A stretch of 64,000 nucleotides of DNA from the NCBI GenBank assembly GCA_049324435.1, contig JBMOOQ010000053.1:94286-158285 (forward strand), given 5' to 3'. Under the pieces are notes generated by a model that ran no database searches, was not told the origin of the DNA, and saw only the letters and a list, made by a program, of their open reading frames with translations. Made by a program: the position numbers and the translations under genes. Below are positions 27,769 to 35,891 of the stretch, piece by piece (position 1 is the first letter of the stretch; each line of letters starts with the position of its first letter). The stretch is from Pseudorhodoplanes sp049324435 (GTDB lineage: Bacteria; Pseudomonadota; Alphaproteobacteria; Rhizobiales; Xanthobacteraceae).

Positions 27769-29604
27769 CTATTGCTTCAGGAGAGGGCGGGTCGCAGCTG
27801 CAAGCCAGTTCGCCGTGTCCTTATCAACAAGCGGGGTCACCGTCTCTGCAACCCGCGCATGGTAGCTATCGAGCCAGGCAATCTCATCGGCGGTCATCTG
27901 GCTGACATCGATCAGCCGCCGGTCGATGGGCGCGAGCGTAATCGTTTCGAAGGCATTCATCGGTTTCTCGGCGCCTGGAATTGGCGGGGCTTCCACCACC
28001 AGTACCAGATTTTCGATCCGGATGCCGAACGCGCCCTCCTTGTAATAGCCGGGCTCGTTTGAGAGGATCATGCCGCGCTTCAATGGCGCCGAGCCGAGCT
28101 TGGAAATCCGCGCCGGCCCCTCGTGAACCGAGAGATAGCTGCCCACCCCGTGCCCGGTTCCATGGTCGAAATCGACACCGGCTTGCCAGAGATACTGCCG
28201 CGCCAGCGTGTCGAGCTGTGAGCCGGCAATCCCCTCCGGAAACACCGCGCGCGCGATTGCGATATGTCCGCGCAGCACCTGGGTAAACCGTGTGCGCATC
28301 TCGTCTGTGGGCGTGCCAACCGCGATAGTGCGGGTGATGTCGGTCGTGCCGTCTTCATACTGACCGCCGGAATCGATCAGAAACAATTCGCCGGGCTTGA
28401 TCGGCCGGTTGGTCCTTTTGGTCACGCGATAATGCACGATGGCGCCGTTCGGGCCGGCGCCTGAGATGCTCGGGAACGAAATGTCTTTCAGCAGCCCGGT
28501 ATCGCGCCGGAACGTTTCGAGCGCTTCGACCGCCGCGATCTCGGTCAACGCGCCTTTGGGCGCTTCCCGGTCGAACCAGGCGAGGAAACGCGCCATCGCC
28601 GTGCCGTCGCGCAACTGCGCCGCGCGGGCGCCCGCAATCTCGGTTTCATTCTTCACCGCCTTCAGCGCGGTAACCGGATCGGCGGCTCGCGTCACCTTGC
28701 CGCCGGCGTCCTGGACGAGCCTTGCGAGGGCGTCCGCCGCGGTCGCCTGATCCAGCAGCACGGCAGCCTGCGTAGCGCCGAGCTTGGACAGGTCGGCTGC
28801 GAGCGCATCGGGGTCGCGGATATCGGCAAGACTGCCGAGCCGGTCGCGCACGGAATGCGAGAGCTTGCGGCCATCGACATAAAGCACGGGACGTCCGTCT
28901 TTAGGCACGATGGCGAAAGCGAGCGGCAGCGGCGTATGTGCAACGTCCGAGCCGCGGATATTGAACGTCCAGGCGACGTTATGCGGATCGGAGATTACCA
29001 GAGCATCGGCGCGCTGCTTGCCGATTTCGGCCGCGATCCGCTTCAGCTTGTCCTCGGCCGCTTCTCCGGCAAAGCGCAGATCGTGCAAGACGATCGGGCC
29101 GAGCGGCGGGGCCGGGCGGTCGCTCCAGATCGCGTCGACCGGATTCTCAGCCACCGGGACCAGAGCCGCACCCACCTTGGTACAGGCTTTTGCCAGGCGT
29201 TCGGCACCCTCGGCGGTGTGAAGCCAGGGATCGTACCCAAGCTTCATGCCCTCGGAGAGGTTCTGTTCGATCCAGGCCGCGGGTGCCGTTTCGGCGCTGT
29301 TGACCAATGTGAAGATTGCGGGATCGGTCTGCTCGCGCGCCTGCAGGGTGTAGCGTCCGTCGGTGAACAGCACAGCCCTGTCGGCGAGCACGATCAGGAA
29401 GCCGGCCGATCCGGTGAAGCCGGTCAGCCAGGCAATCCGCTCCTCGCTGCCCGGTACATATTCGTTCTGATGGCGGTCCGCCCGCGGCACCACGAGCCCG
29501 TCCAGCCCGAGGCGCTTCAGTTCCGCCCGCAACGCCGCGATCCGCGGCGCTGCGGCGGCGGGATCGGCCGTCTCGTCGAACGTCTGGAATTGGGCTGAGA
29601 ACAT
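27769..29604 (-). CDS. Xaa-Pro aminopeptidase (M24B family)
   Basis: Metallopeptidase that removes an N-terminal residue before proline. The 611-residue long form has two creatinase-like N-terminal domains and a C-terminal pita-bread catalytic domain. Metal ligands are visible: the Asp pair in IDSGGQYEDGTTDITRT, the His in GTGHGVGSYLSVHEGP, and Glu in ILSNEPGYY and GIRIENLV. This three-domain size matches eukaryote-like APP1 and bacterial long forms. The start at 29604 (MFSAQFQTFDET) has AAGGA upstream; a longer frame to 29664 is unlikely. Confidence 0.9.
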   Translation of the reverse strand: MFSAQFQTFDETADPAAAAPRIAALRAELKRLGLDGLVVPRADRHQNEYVPGSEERIAWLTGFTGSAGFLIVLADRAVLFTDGRYTLQAREQTDPAIFTLVNSAETAPAAWIEQNLSEGMKLGYDPWLHTAEGAERLAKACTKVGAALVPVAENPVDAIWSDRPAPPLGPIVLHDLRFAGEAAEDKLKRIAAEIGKQRADALVISDPHNVAWTFNIRGSDVAHTPLPLAFAIVPKDGRPVLYVDGRKLSHSVRDRLGSLADIRDPDALAADLSKLGATQAAVLLDQATAADALARLVQDAGGKVTRAADPVTALKAVKNETEIAGARAAQLRDGTAMARFLAWFDREAPKGALTEIAAVEALETFRRDTGLLKDISFPSISGAGPNGAIVHYRVTKRTNRPIKPGELFLIDSGGQYEDGTTDITRTIAVGTPTDEMRTRFTQVLRGHIAIARAVFPEGIAGSQLDTLARQYLWQAGVDFDHGTGHGVGSYLSVHEGPARISKLGSAPLKRGMILSNEPGYYKEGAFGIRIENLVLVVEAPPIPGAEKPMNAFETITLAPIDRRLIDVSQMTADEIAWLDSYHARVAETVTPLVDKDTANWLAAATRPLLKQ

Positions 29605-29863
29605 CGAAAGGTCCTTGGACTGCCGGGTAGTGCGCCGAAATTTGCGTATCGCATTTGCGCACAATGCGCATGCGCGAAAGGTTGCGCCGTAGCGAGGGAT
29701 CCGGGCGACATTTTATGTCGCCATACGCAATATTCCCGAAACTTTGTGCATCGCAAAATGACGGTTGCCGCAGCCGGCATCAATCGCCGTGAAACGCATC
29801 ATTCGTTACCGAAATATGAAGCGTTTATGCATACTTAGCGGGTCGGCCATGAATTCTTCGCAC

Positions 29864-29894
29864 TGCAACATCCGGCGTCTCCCGCTATGTTGCA
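29864..29894. promoter_or_regulatory. Inverted repeat upstream of the 78-residue gene
   Basis: Perfect 8-base arms TGCAACAT (29864-29871) and ATGTTGCA (29887-29894) with a 15-base spacer, 53 bases before the small gene and 260 bases from the divergent aminopeptidase. It could be an operator or an mRNA hairpin; nothing decides between them. Confidence 0.35.
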
Positions 29895-29946
29895 TTGCAG
29901 AAATTCCGGACGTTTCCGGGCGTCCGTCGAACCCATGAGGAATACC

Positions 29947-30183
29947 ATGACAGCTATTACCGCCGGCAGTGCAGCCGCAATCCCCGCCAAGGCATCTGTT
30001 GCGAAAGCTCCCGCAGCCGGCAAGGGCCTGTTCGCCCGCGCCTGGGCCTCTTTCATCGAAGCCCGGATGCGGCAGGCCGAGCGCGAGATCGCGCTGCATC
30101 GCCATCTGCTTCCGGGGCAACTTCAGGCCGTCGGCGAGCGCCTTGCGCCGCGCAGCGAGAAAGACCTGCCATTCGTTCGCTGA
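29947..30183 (+). CDS. Small basic hypothetical protein
   Basis: A 78-residue protein with an Ala/Lys-rich N-terminus and a likely amphipathic helix (ARAWASFIEARMRQAEREIALHRHLLP). GAGGAATACC precedes the ATG at 29947, favouring it over in-frame ATGs at 29935 and 29887. The pattern ARAW..FIEARMRQAEREI is familiar from short unannotated rhizobial proteins, without known function. It is a single gene closed by its own terminator. Confidence 0.6.
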   Translation: MTAITAGSAAAIPAKASVAKAPAAGKGLFARAWASFIEARMRQAEREIALHRHLLPGQLQAVGERLAPRSEKDLPFVR

Positions 30184-30210
30184 GCGAAAACACCCTGCGA
30201 GATGACCGAA

Positions 30211-30240
30211 GCGCCCCGGACTACCGGGGCGCTTTCGTTT
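30211..30240. terminator. Rho-independent terminator between the small gene and prmA
   Basis: The hairpin GCGCCCCGG - ACTA - CCGGGGCGC followed by TTTCGTTTT. It lies between convergent genes; on the minus strand it is preceded by AAAACGAAA and could also stop prmA transcripts. Confidence 0.8.
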
Positions 30241-30244
30241 TGGT

Positions 30245-31144
30245 TCATCGTCCCCGCCGCATGATGAGCGTCACCCAGCCATCTACCAAAAGCCGAGTCT
30301 GCAGGCGCAAGTCTTGACGCCGGTAGGCGGCGATGATGCCCGGCGCGTGCGCTGGCAGCAGCCCCGACAGGATCAAATGTCCGCCGGGCGCAACCAGCCC
30401 GGATAGAGGCGCCGACATCCGGCGTAACGGCGCCTCCAGAATATTGGCAAAGATCAGGTCGTAACGGCCGCGTTGGATCGCCCCAGCCTGTACCCCATCG
30501 GCCGTATAGGCGTGGAACAGGTGCGCCACATGATTGAGCCGCGCGTTGTCGCGCGCAACAGCGACCGCGGTCGGATCGTTGTCGCTCGCCAAGACCGGAC
30601 CATGCAATGCGCGCGCGGCCGCGATCGCGAGCAGGCCGGTTCCCGTTCCGACATCGAGAATGCGCCAGCGCCGTGCCGGCCGTCGCTGCTTGCACAGCAA
30701 CTCGAAGGCGAGCAGGCAGCCGCGTGTGGTGCCATGATGACCCGTGCCGAACGCAAGAGCGGCCTCGATCTCGATTCCGGTCTGGTTCGGCCGGACGCGC
30801 GCGCGATCATGTGAACCATGGACCACGAAACGTCCGGCGCGAACCGGCGCGAGCCCCTCAAGGCTCGCCGCAACCCAGTCTCGTGTGGCAATGGCCGAGA
30901 ACACAATGGCGTTCGCGCTGTCCGCACCGGAGATACTCGCCACGATTCCGGCGATCAGTGTGCGGTCCGTATCGTCGTGGAAGGCGGCCTCGACGGTCCA
31001 CTGCGTGCCATTCTCGAACAGAGATACCGCACAGGTCTCGGGATCGAGGTGCTCGGCGAGGGCGTCGGCGATGAGATGCGCCTGGGCGCGGTCCATCGTC
31101 AGTCGCGCAAGGAATGTTTCGGGACAGATGGCGGTGGCGGTCAT
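30245..31144 (-). CDS. prmA: Ribosomal protein L11 methyltransferase PrmA
   Basis: SAM-dependent enzyme that trimethylates ribosomal protein L11. The 299-residue product has the PrmA arrangement: an N-terminal L11-recognition part, then FGTGHHGTTRGCLLAFE, the SAM-binding LDVGTGTGLLAIAAARA near residue 162, ASDNDPTAVAVARDN and the active-site FANILEAPLRRM. The glycine-rich loop has Thr where many homologues have Cys or Ser (DVGTGTG), a common variant. The start codon is not contested. Confidence 0.9.
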   Translation of the reverse strand: MTATAICPETFLARLTMDRAQAHLIADALAEHLDPETCAVSLFENGTQWTVEAAFHDDTDRTLIAGIVASISGADSANAIVFSAIATRDWVAASLEGLAPVRAGRFVVHGSHDRARVRPNQTGIEIEAALAFGTGHHGTTRGCLLAFELLCKQRRPARRWRILDVGTGTGLLAIAAARALHGPVLASDNDPTAVAVARDNARLNHVAHLFHAYTADGVQAGAIQRGRYDLIFANILEAPLRRMSAPLSGLVAPGGHLILSGLLPAHAPGIIAAYRRQDLRLQTRLLVDGWVTLIMRRGR

Positions 31145-31453
31145 GTTGCGCTTGTTAACAGGAAATCCCGGATTTCACAGGAGGGAACTCACTGCGGCAC
31201 CGCGGCCGAAAAGGCGATGATGGCAAGTGAGCTTGTGCACAGGCTTTGCAGCGCAAATCTGATGCGGCGATCGTCCATTGCCGCCCGCTTTTTCAGGGGG
31301 AGTCCGGTTACTCCCGGAATTTTCCACAGCGGCTCGCTATGCCGGGAACCGAGGCCGCTATGGCGCGTAAGCATTGGCCGAACCGCTTCGGCACCCTACA
31401 TAACCGATCGTCCATCCCCACCACAGTGGGCCCGACCTCACGGAAGAGCAAAG
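31145..31453 (+). other. Intergenic region before the PHA-system gene
   Basis: A 309-base gap between the divergent prmA and plus-strand genes. It contains TTGGCC and, 17 bases on, TACATA near 31395, a possible promoter for the downstream pair. Short frames here have poor codon use and no recognisable product. Confidence 0.3.
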
Positions 31454-31762
31454 ATGTCTCAGCCGATTGTCGTATCAATTCCGCACCGGCTCGGAAAAGA
31501 GGAAGCGTTGCGACGCTTGAAACCAGGCCTGTCTGGTGCCGCCAGGACATTTCCCGTGCTCAAGGTCGACGAGGAGATCTGGGCCGGCGACCGGCTGACG
31601 TTTCGCGTGCGCGCGCTCGGGCAGTTGGCGGCCGGCACCGTGGACGTTGCCGAGGACCATGTCCGGCTTGAGGTGACCTTGCCCTGGCTCTTGCAGAAAT
31701 TCGCCGAGGTCGCGCAGGCGGCCATTCGATCGCGCGGCAAGCTGTTGCTGGAAAAGAAATGA
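31454..31762 (+). CDS. Polyhydroxyalkanoic acid system protein
   Basis: A 102-residue protein of the small family annotated as PHA granule-associated system proteins (TIGR02610/PHA_gran_rgn): VSIPHRLGKEEALRRLKPGL at the N-terminus and a second half LTFRVRALGQLAAGTVDVAEDHVRLEVTLPWLL with a helical Ala/Lys end. Family members cluster with PHB/PHA genes, although none are in this window. The frame is open far upstream, but only the ATG at 31454 fits the family. It overlaps the hemerythrin gene by four bases. Confidence 0.8.
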   Translation: MSQPIVVSIPHRLGKEEALRRLKPGLSGAARTFPVLKVDEEIWAGDRLTFRVRALGQLAAGTVDVAEDHVRLEVTLPWLLQKFAEVAQAAIRSRGKLLLEKK

Positions 31763-32376
31763 CGATGGGAAAAGCAAGCGGGCAATGTGCCGGCGCCGGC
31801 GATCTGGCGCTCGCAACCCGTGCGGGTCTTTCCGACGATCTCAAGGTGCTGCTTGCGCGCTATCCGCGCGAAATCTGGGACGGCCACGCCAATCTTGGCG
31901 AGATGGCAAGGTTCTGGCTGGCGCGCCACGGAATGTTCCGCGAATTAGGCGCGACGCTTGACGATGCCGCCGCGCGCTATCGCGCGGGCGCGATCGATGC
32001 ACACCAGTTTGCGCACTTCTTCGCGCCCCGTTTGCAATTCTTTCTGCAGCAATTGCATGCGCACCATCACATCGAGGACGATCACTATTTCCCGATCTTC
32101 CGCAGGGCCGATGCGCGCCTCATGCGTGGCTTCGAGATGCTGGAAACCGACCACGATGCGCTCTCGGCCAGCATCCAGGACTCGGTGAATGCCGCGAACG
32201 ACTTCCTGCGGGCGCTGAATGCTGAACCGGCCGATGTGCAGCCTGCCGCCGACGCTTATATACAAAGCGGTGCCATTCTGCTGCGCGGATTGATCCGGCA
32301 TCTCGACGACGAAGAGGATCTGATCGTGCCGCTTATCCTCGACCGCGGTGAAGATGCGCTCGGCGTCGGGCATTGA
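31759..32376 (+). CDS. Hemerythrin-domain protein
   Basis: A 205-residue helical protein with histidines and acids spaced as in hemerythrin-like di-iron domains: HHIEDDHYFPIF near residue 102, LETDHDALS near 129 and LIRHLDDEEDLIVPLIL near the C-terminus. Such proteins bind O2 or sense iron/oxygen, or act in redox defence; which applies here is unknown. It overlaps the PHA-system gene (ATGA), suggesting co-translation. Confidence 0.8.
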   Translation: MTMGKASGQCAGAGDLALATRAGLSDDLKVLLARYPREIWDGHANLGEMARFWLARHGMFRELGATLDDAAARYRAGAIDAHQFAHFFAPRLQFFLQQLHAHHHIEDDHYFPIFRRADARLMRGFEMLETDHDALSASIQDSVNAANDFLRALNAEPADVQPAADAYIQSGAILLRGLIRHLDDEEDLIVPLILDRGEDALGVGH

Positions 32377-32423
32377 AACGGCGCGCCGTGACCACGCCAT
32401 GATTGGGCTTTTTGGATGTAATC

Positions 32424-32714
32424 ATGCCGCATCGCGCTGAGTTCGAAGCGTTGCTGTTCCGTTTTGAGGAGCGGCTGCCGGTCTGGATTGCACGGAAGTC
32501 GCGGGCGCTGCGCGAACCGGGAGCGAAACTCGTGCGCATTCCGGCAGCGGGGCTTCTGATTGTCGGCGGCGTCTTCAGCTTCCTCCCGGTTCTGGGAATT
32601 TGGATGCTGCCCCTCGGCCTCTTGCTGCTCGCGGTCGATCTCCCCTCGCTGCAGCCGGCGATGTCGCGCATGCTGCGATGGATCGAGCGGCGATGGCCGC
32701 AAGGTCCGCGATGA
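32424..32714 (+). CDS. Small membrane protein
   Basis: A 96-residue protein with a soluble, charged N-terminal half and two adjacent hydrophobic segments (GLLIVGGVFSFLPVLGIWMLPLG and LLLLAVDLPSL), ending in a basic helix (MLRWIERRWPQGPR). The ATG at 32424 is preferred over a TTG at 32403. Proteins with GxLPxLGxWMLPLGLLLLAxDxP are frequent in Bradyrhizobiaceae and are sometimes mis-named as tryptophan synthase; the function is unknown. Confidence 0.6.
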   Translation: MPHRAEFEALLFRFEERLPVWIARKSRALREPGAKLVRIPAAGLLIVGGVFSFLPVLGIWMLPLGLLLLAVDLPSLQPAMSRMLRWIERRWPQGPR

Positions 32715-32868
32715 AAGCGCGGCAGGGGCCTCAATAAGGCCAGGGCGCCGGATTGATCCGGATCAATTACTGGAGCGCGGCTCGCGTCTAGCGTTTGTCC
32801 GATCGCCGTATGGCGGTTTCCCGTGGCGGAGGACCGGGTCACGTCGTGTCGCTCCGCATGCGCAACTT

Positions 32869-32896
32869 GGCCCGGCCTCGTGCCGGGCCTCTTTAT
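32869..32896. terminator. Hairpin terminator between convergent genes
   Basis: Arms GGCCCGGC and GCCGGGCC with a CTCGT loop, followed by TCTTTAT. It lies 155 bases after the small membrane protein and just before the end of the YidB-like gene, so it could serve either strand. Confidence 0.65.
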
Positions 32897-32914
32897 GCAC
32901 ACCGCGCAACGGCC

Positions 32915-33895
32915 CTATCTCCAGCGCGAGATTTCCTCCTCGGTCGGCAGCCGTCCATCCGGCGTCAGCTCATTGACCACGTCCGGCAGAGTCTCGCTCA
33001 GACCCTGCAACAACTCCCGCTTGTCCAGTCCGAATTGGCTGGCGAGCTGATTGATAATGTCGGACCCGAAGGTGTTTTCGATCTGCTGTGGCGTTACCGG
33101 GATGTTTTCTCCTTGCGACACCCAAGAGCGCGCGGCTTCTCCTGCGCCCGCCTGGTCAAATTGCCGTATCAGGTCGCCCAGCATGCCGCCGCTGGCGCCG
33201 CCTGCGAGGAGAGCGCCAAGCCCGCCGATGCCCGCACCTTGCAGCAGCGCGCTGAGCGGATCGACCTGCGGGCCGGCGCCCTGATCGCCGCCGAACCGCT
33301 GCCCCGGCATGCCACGGCCGCCGCCGAGGATGTCGCCCAGGATGTCCTCGAGTCCGCCACCACCGCCGCGTCCACCGCGCGGGTTGCCGCCGCGCCCGCC
33401 GCCGAGAATCTCACCGAGCACGTCGCCCAGCCCGCCGCCAGCGCCTCCTTCGGGGCCGCCACGCGGATCGCCCCCGGGCATGCCGCGGCCGCCGGTCAGG
33501 ATGTCGTTCAGAATATCGCCAAGTCCCCCACCCATTCCGCCGCCGCCAGTCATGCCATCGTCGTCGCCGATGCCGCCGCCACCGCGGGACGGCGGCGGCA
33601 TGCGGCGTGTCGATTCAATCAGGGTACCGAAATCGCTGTCGTCCGACGATCCGGTTCGCGGCGCAGGAGGGTCGATTGGGTTCCTGTGAGGCAACTGCGC
33701 CGGTTCCTCGTGCGGCATGCGGGCACGGCCGCCGGGGGAGGGCAATGGCACGGGTTCGGAGCCGCCTGCGCGCGCATTCTGGTACCAGCGCCACAGCATG
33801 TACGCGATCAGCGCCATGCCAATCTTTGACATGCCGCCGCCCCGCGTACTGCCTCGCCCGCCTGCGCCGCCAAGAAGAATATCAAGAATGCCCAT
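32915..33895 (-). CDS. Gly-rich YidB-like (DUF937-type) protein
   Basis: A 326-residue protein with one short hydrophobic helix near residue 25 (MSKIGMALIAYMLWRWY), a Pro/acidic stretch, then three copies of a G-x2-DIL-x-[DE]IL-x-GGRG motif (residues 124-140, 155-171, 181-197) joined by poly-Gly. The C-terminal third (MLGDLIRQFDQAGAGEAARSWV, NIPVTPQQIENTFG, LPDVVNELTPDGRLP) is the YidB domain. YidB-family function is unsettled. The triplicated Gly-rich motif between the anchor and the YidB domain is unusual. Confidence 0.75.
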   Translation of the reverse strand: MGILDILLGGAGGRGSTRGGGMSKIGMALIAYMLWRWYQNARAGGSEPVPLPSPGGRARMPHEEPAQLPHRNPIDPPAPRTGSSDDSDFGTLIESTRRMPPPSRGGGGIGDDDGMTGGGGMGGGLGDILNDILTGGRGMPGGDPRGGPEGGAGGGLGDVLGEILGGGRGGNPRGGRGGGGGLEDILGDILGGGRGMPGQRFGGDQGAGPQVDPLSALLQGAGIGGLGALLAGGASGGMLGDLIRQFDQAGAGEAARSWVSQGENIPVTPQQIENTFGSDIINQLASQFGLDKRELLQGLSETLPDVVNELTPDGRLPTEEEISRWR

Positions 33896-33994
33896 GGTGT
33901 TCCTCCCGGCGCGGCCCGCAAGCCCTCGGCGTCGCTGTCATAGGATCAATATTGGGATCAATATCGCATCGGAGATCGCGCGGCGCGGCTTCGT

Positions 33995-34753
33995 TCAGTC
34001 GTAGTAGTAGCGTGGCTGATAATAATAGCGCGGTTGCGCATATCCGGCTCCGCCATAATAGGGCTGGGGTTGCGGGCGGTAAGCCTGTCCCTGATAGGGA
34101 CGCCACTGATAGCCGTCATAATAATATTGCTGCTGCTGGCGGTAGCCATAAGGCTCAGCCGGTGCGGCATAACGCCGGCGGTCGCGCGCATCGTCCTGGA
34201 TCGGCGGCGAATAGGTCGGCGGCAGCCCGGTGCCGCGTTCGACTTGGCGTGTGCCGCCCTGTGCACCGCTTTGCTGCAGACCGCCTTGCGTCAATTGACG
34301 GTCGGCGCGCGCCAGCGCGATGCGTTCATCGCCGGTGACGGTGACCTTGGTCTTCAGCACGCCCTCGGCCTTGACCAGATCGAACAGAATTCTGGCGTTT
34401 TCCGGTGCAAGCCGCACGCAGCCGCCGGAGGCCGGACGGCCGAGCTTCTTCGTCTCGAACGAGCCGTGGATCGCATGACCGTTCTTGGTGAAGAAGATCG
34501 AATGCGGCATCGGCGCGTCGTCGAACTCACGAGAGTAATGGTCCTTCTCCATCCGGAAGGCCTGATAGGTGCCGGACGGCGTGAAGCGTCCGACGCGGCC
34601 AGTCGACACCGGCCATGTGTGCAGCACCTGACCGTCGCGCACGACGGTGAGCGTCTGTGCGCTCTTGTCGACCGTGATCTGGATATCTGCCAGTGCCGGC
34701 GAAGTCGCAAGCGCCGTGAGCGTGGCAAGGATCAATGAAATGCGGGAACGCAT
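33995..34753 (-). CDS. L,D-transpeptidase with Tyr-rich tail
   Basis: A 252-residue exported enzyme of the YkuD family that forms meso-DAP cross-links or attaches proteins to peptidoglycan. A signal peptide (cleavage after ALA near residue 22) precedes the catalytic domain: HGSFE (His96) and SGGCVRL (Cys112). The last ~70 residues are rich in Tyr, Gln, Pro (YGYRQQQQYYYDGYQ), a low-complexity tail not needed for the fold. The role of the tail is unknown; it may bind the wall or other tail proteins. Confidence 0.88.
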   Translation of the reverse strand: MRSRISLILATLTALATSPALADIQITVDKSAQTLTVVRDGQVLHTWPVSTGRVGRFTPSGTYQAFRMEKDHYSREFDDAPMPHSIFFTKNGHAIHGSFETKKLGRPASGGCVRLAPENARILFDLVKAEGVLKTKVTVTGDERIALARADRQLTQGGLQQSGAQGGTRQVERGTGLPPTYSPPIQDDARDRRRYAAPAEPYGYRQQQQYYYDGYQWRPYQGQAYRPQPQPYYGGAGYAQPRYYYQPRYYYD

Positions 34754-35133
34754 GAGGGCACCTTCAAGTCACGACGAAAGATAGGCGATCCTGCTGAATG
34801 AATTAAGGCGGAATTGCCCTCGTGATTAAACAGAAAGGCTAACCGCGTGTGACGCCGAACCCTGCAATTGCGCGCAAATCCTCCGGCTGTGCGCCCTTAC
34901 GTACTCACATCTGCGTCATCAGGTGGGCGAACGTTGCCTGGGCTGCGCTGCGCCGTCGTCATGACAGTCTCATCAACGCGAACACAAGCCGCGCACGGCA
35001 ACGTGAGGACGCTGCCACGAGATGGTCACATCATCGGCGGGAACGTCGGGTGCAGTGCAACATTGGTACTCGGGCGCATGTTTCGCTTGCAGCGAACGTG
35101 CGGAGCCGGAGTCACAAGAAATGGAGTTCAGCC
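34754..35133. other. Intergenic region between divergent genes
   Basis: A 380-base region between the L,D-transpeptidase gene (minus) and the small secreted protein gene (plus). No clear promoter, operator or RNA element was recognised; the open frame that spans it on the plus strand shows poor coding character and includes the 35134 gene only as its tail. Confidence 0.35.
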
Positions 35134-35460
35134 ATGAACCGTATCATGACCACACTCACTGCCGGTGCGCTGGCCGCGGCCTTCGCGATCGCACCGGCCG
35201 CGGCGCAGAACCTGCCGCCTCCCGGCAATGTCAATCCGGGATCGATGAATTTCGGCGCTGAGGAAACCGGTGCACCCAACCAGCCACGCAGCTGGAGCGG
35301 ATACAGCTATGACTATGCGCCCGGCATGGCGTATGGGCGCGGCGTAAACGCCTATACCGCACAGCCTGGCGTGATCTACGGTCCGTTCGGCTATCAGCCG
35401 GGCTATGGTGCGTACGGCCTGGGCTCCGGTGGCGCAGGCGCCATCGGCGCGGACAACTAG
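35134..35460 (+). CDS. Small secreted Tyr/Gly/Pro-rich protein
   Basis: A 108-residue product with a signal peptide (TTLTAGALAAAFAIAPAAAQ, cleavage near residue 27). The mature part is disordered, rich in Gly, Tyr, Pro and Asn (PGSMNFGAEETG, YSYDYAPGMAYG, GYQPGYGAYGLGSGGAG). TGGAG lies before the ATG. No family recognised. Its tyrosine-glycine composition echoes the tail of the divergent L,D-transpeptidase, which hints at a shared wall location but is only inference. It ends at its own terminator. Confidence 0.6.
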   Translation: MNRIMTTLTAGALAAAFAIAPAAAQNLPPPGNVNPGSMNFGAEETGAPNQPRSWSGYSYDYAPGMAYGRGVNAYTAQPGVIYGPFGYQPGYGAYGLGSGGAGAIGADN

Positions 35461-35502
35461 CAACCGGCGCGGATAGCTGGATTGAGGCGCGCTGCGTGAC
35501 AG

Positions 35503-35535
35503 GAAAGCCCTGGACAAGTCCGGGGCTTTCACTTT
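35503..35535 (+). terminator. Rho-independent terminator after the secreted-protein gene
   Basis: Arms GAAAGCCC (35503-35510) and GGGCTTTC (35523-35530) extended by GGAC/GTCC, followed by ACTTT. Confidence 0.75.
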
Positions 35536-35688
35536 GGCAGCGGCTTTGCCGCGATGGCATTTTGTTTTCCAGCCCCGGTCGAGGCAATTCTCGGACGCTG
35601 CCGCGCTTGCAGTCGGCGGCGATCGCGTGGACAGGCCGCCCGAGCTGTGTACGCTGGTTCGGCGGGGCCATTCGGGGAGATCGGGACG

Positions 35689-35877
35689 ATGCCGTTCAAT
35701 GCGCGCCAGACATTCATGATCGCGCTGTTTGCGATTCTCTGGACCGCCTTCATGCTGTGGTGGAACGGCGATTATGGCTTTGGGCGCACCGCCATCATGC
35801 TCGCGATCGGCGTGATCGTCGCACTGGTCTGGGGCTTCTGGATGAAGACATATGGCGCGTGGAAGGATCAGGCCTGA
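35689..35877 (+). CDS. Small two-helix membrane protein
   Basis: A 62-residue protein with two hydrophobic segments (FMIALFAILWTAFMLWW and AIMLAIGVIVALVWGFWM) and a charged C-terminus. GGGGAGA lies 10 bases before the ATG at 35689; the frame upstream is Arg/Cys-rich and unlikely to be coding. No function is known. It converges on the GlxA-type gene, whose stop is 14 bases away. Confidence 0.6.
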   Translation: MPFNARQTFMIALFAILWTAFMLWWNGDYGFGRTAIMLAIGVIVALVWGFWMKTYGAWKDQA

Positions 35878-35891
35878 CGGCGGATCTGGTC

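Noticed and set aside
31189..31374. 61-codon minus frame upstream of the PHA-system gene
   Set aside because: No start signal, mixed composition and placement over a probable promoter; not supported as a gene.
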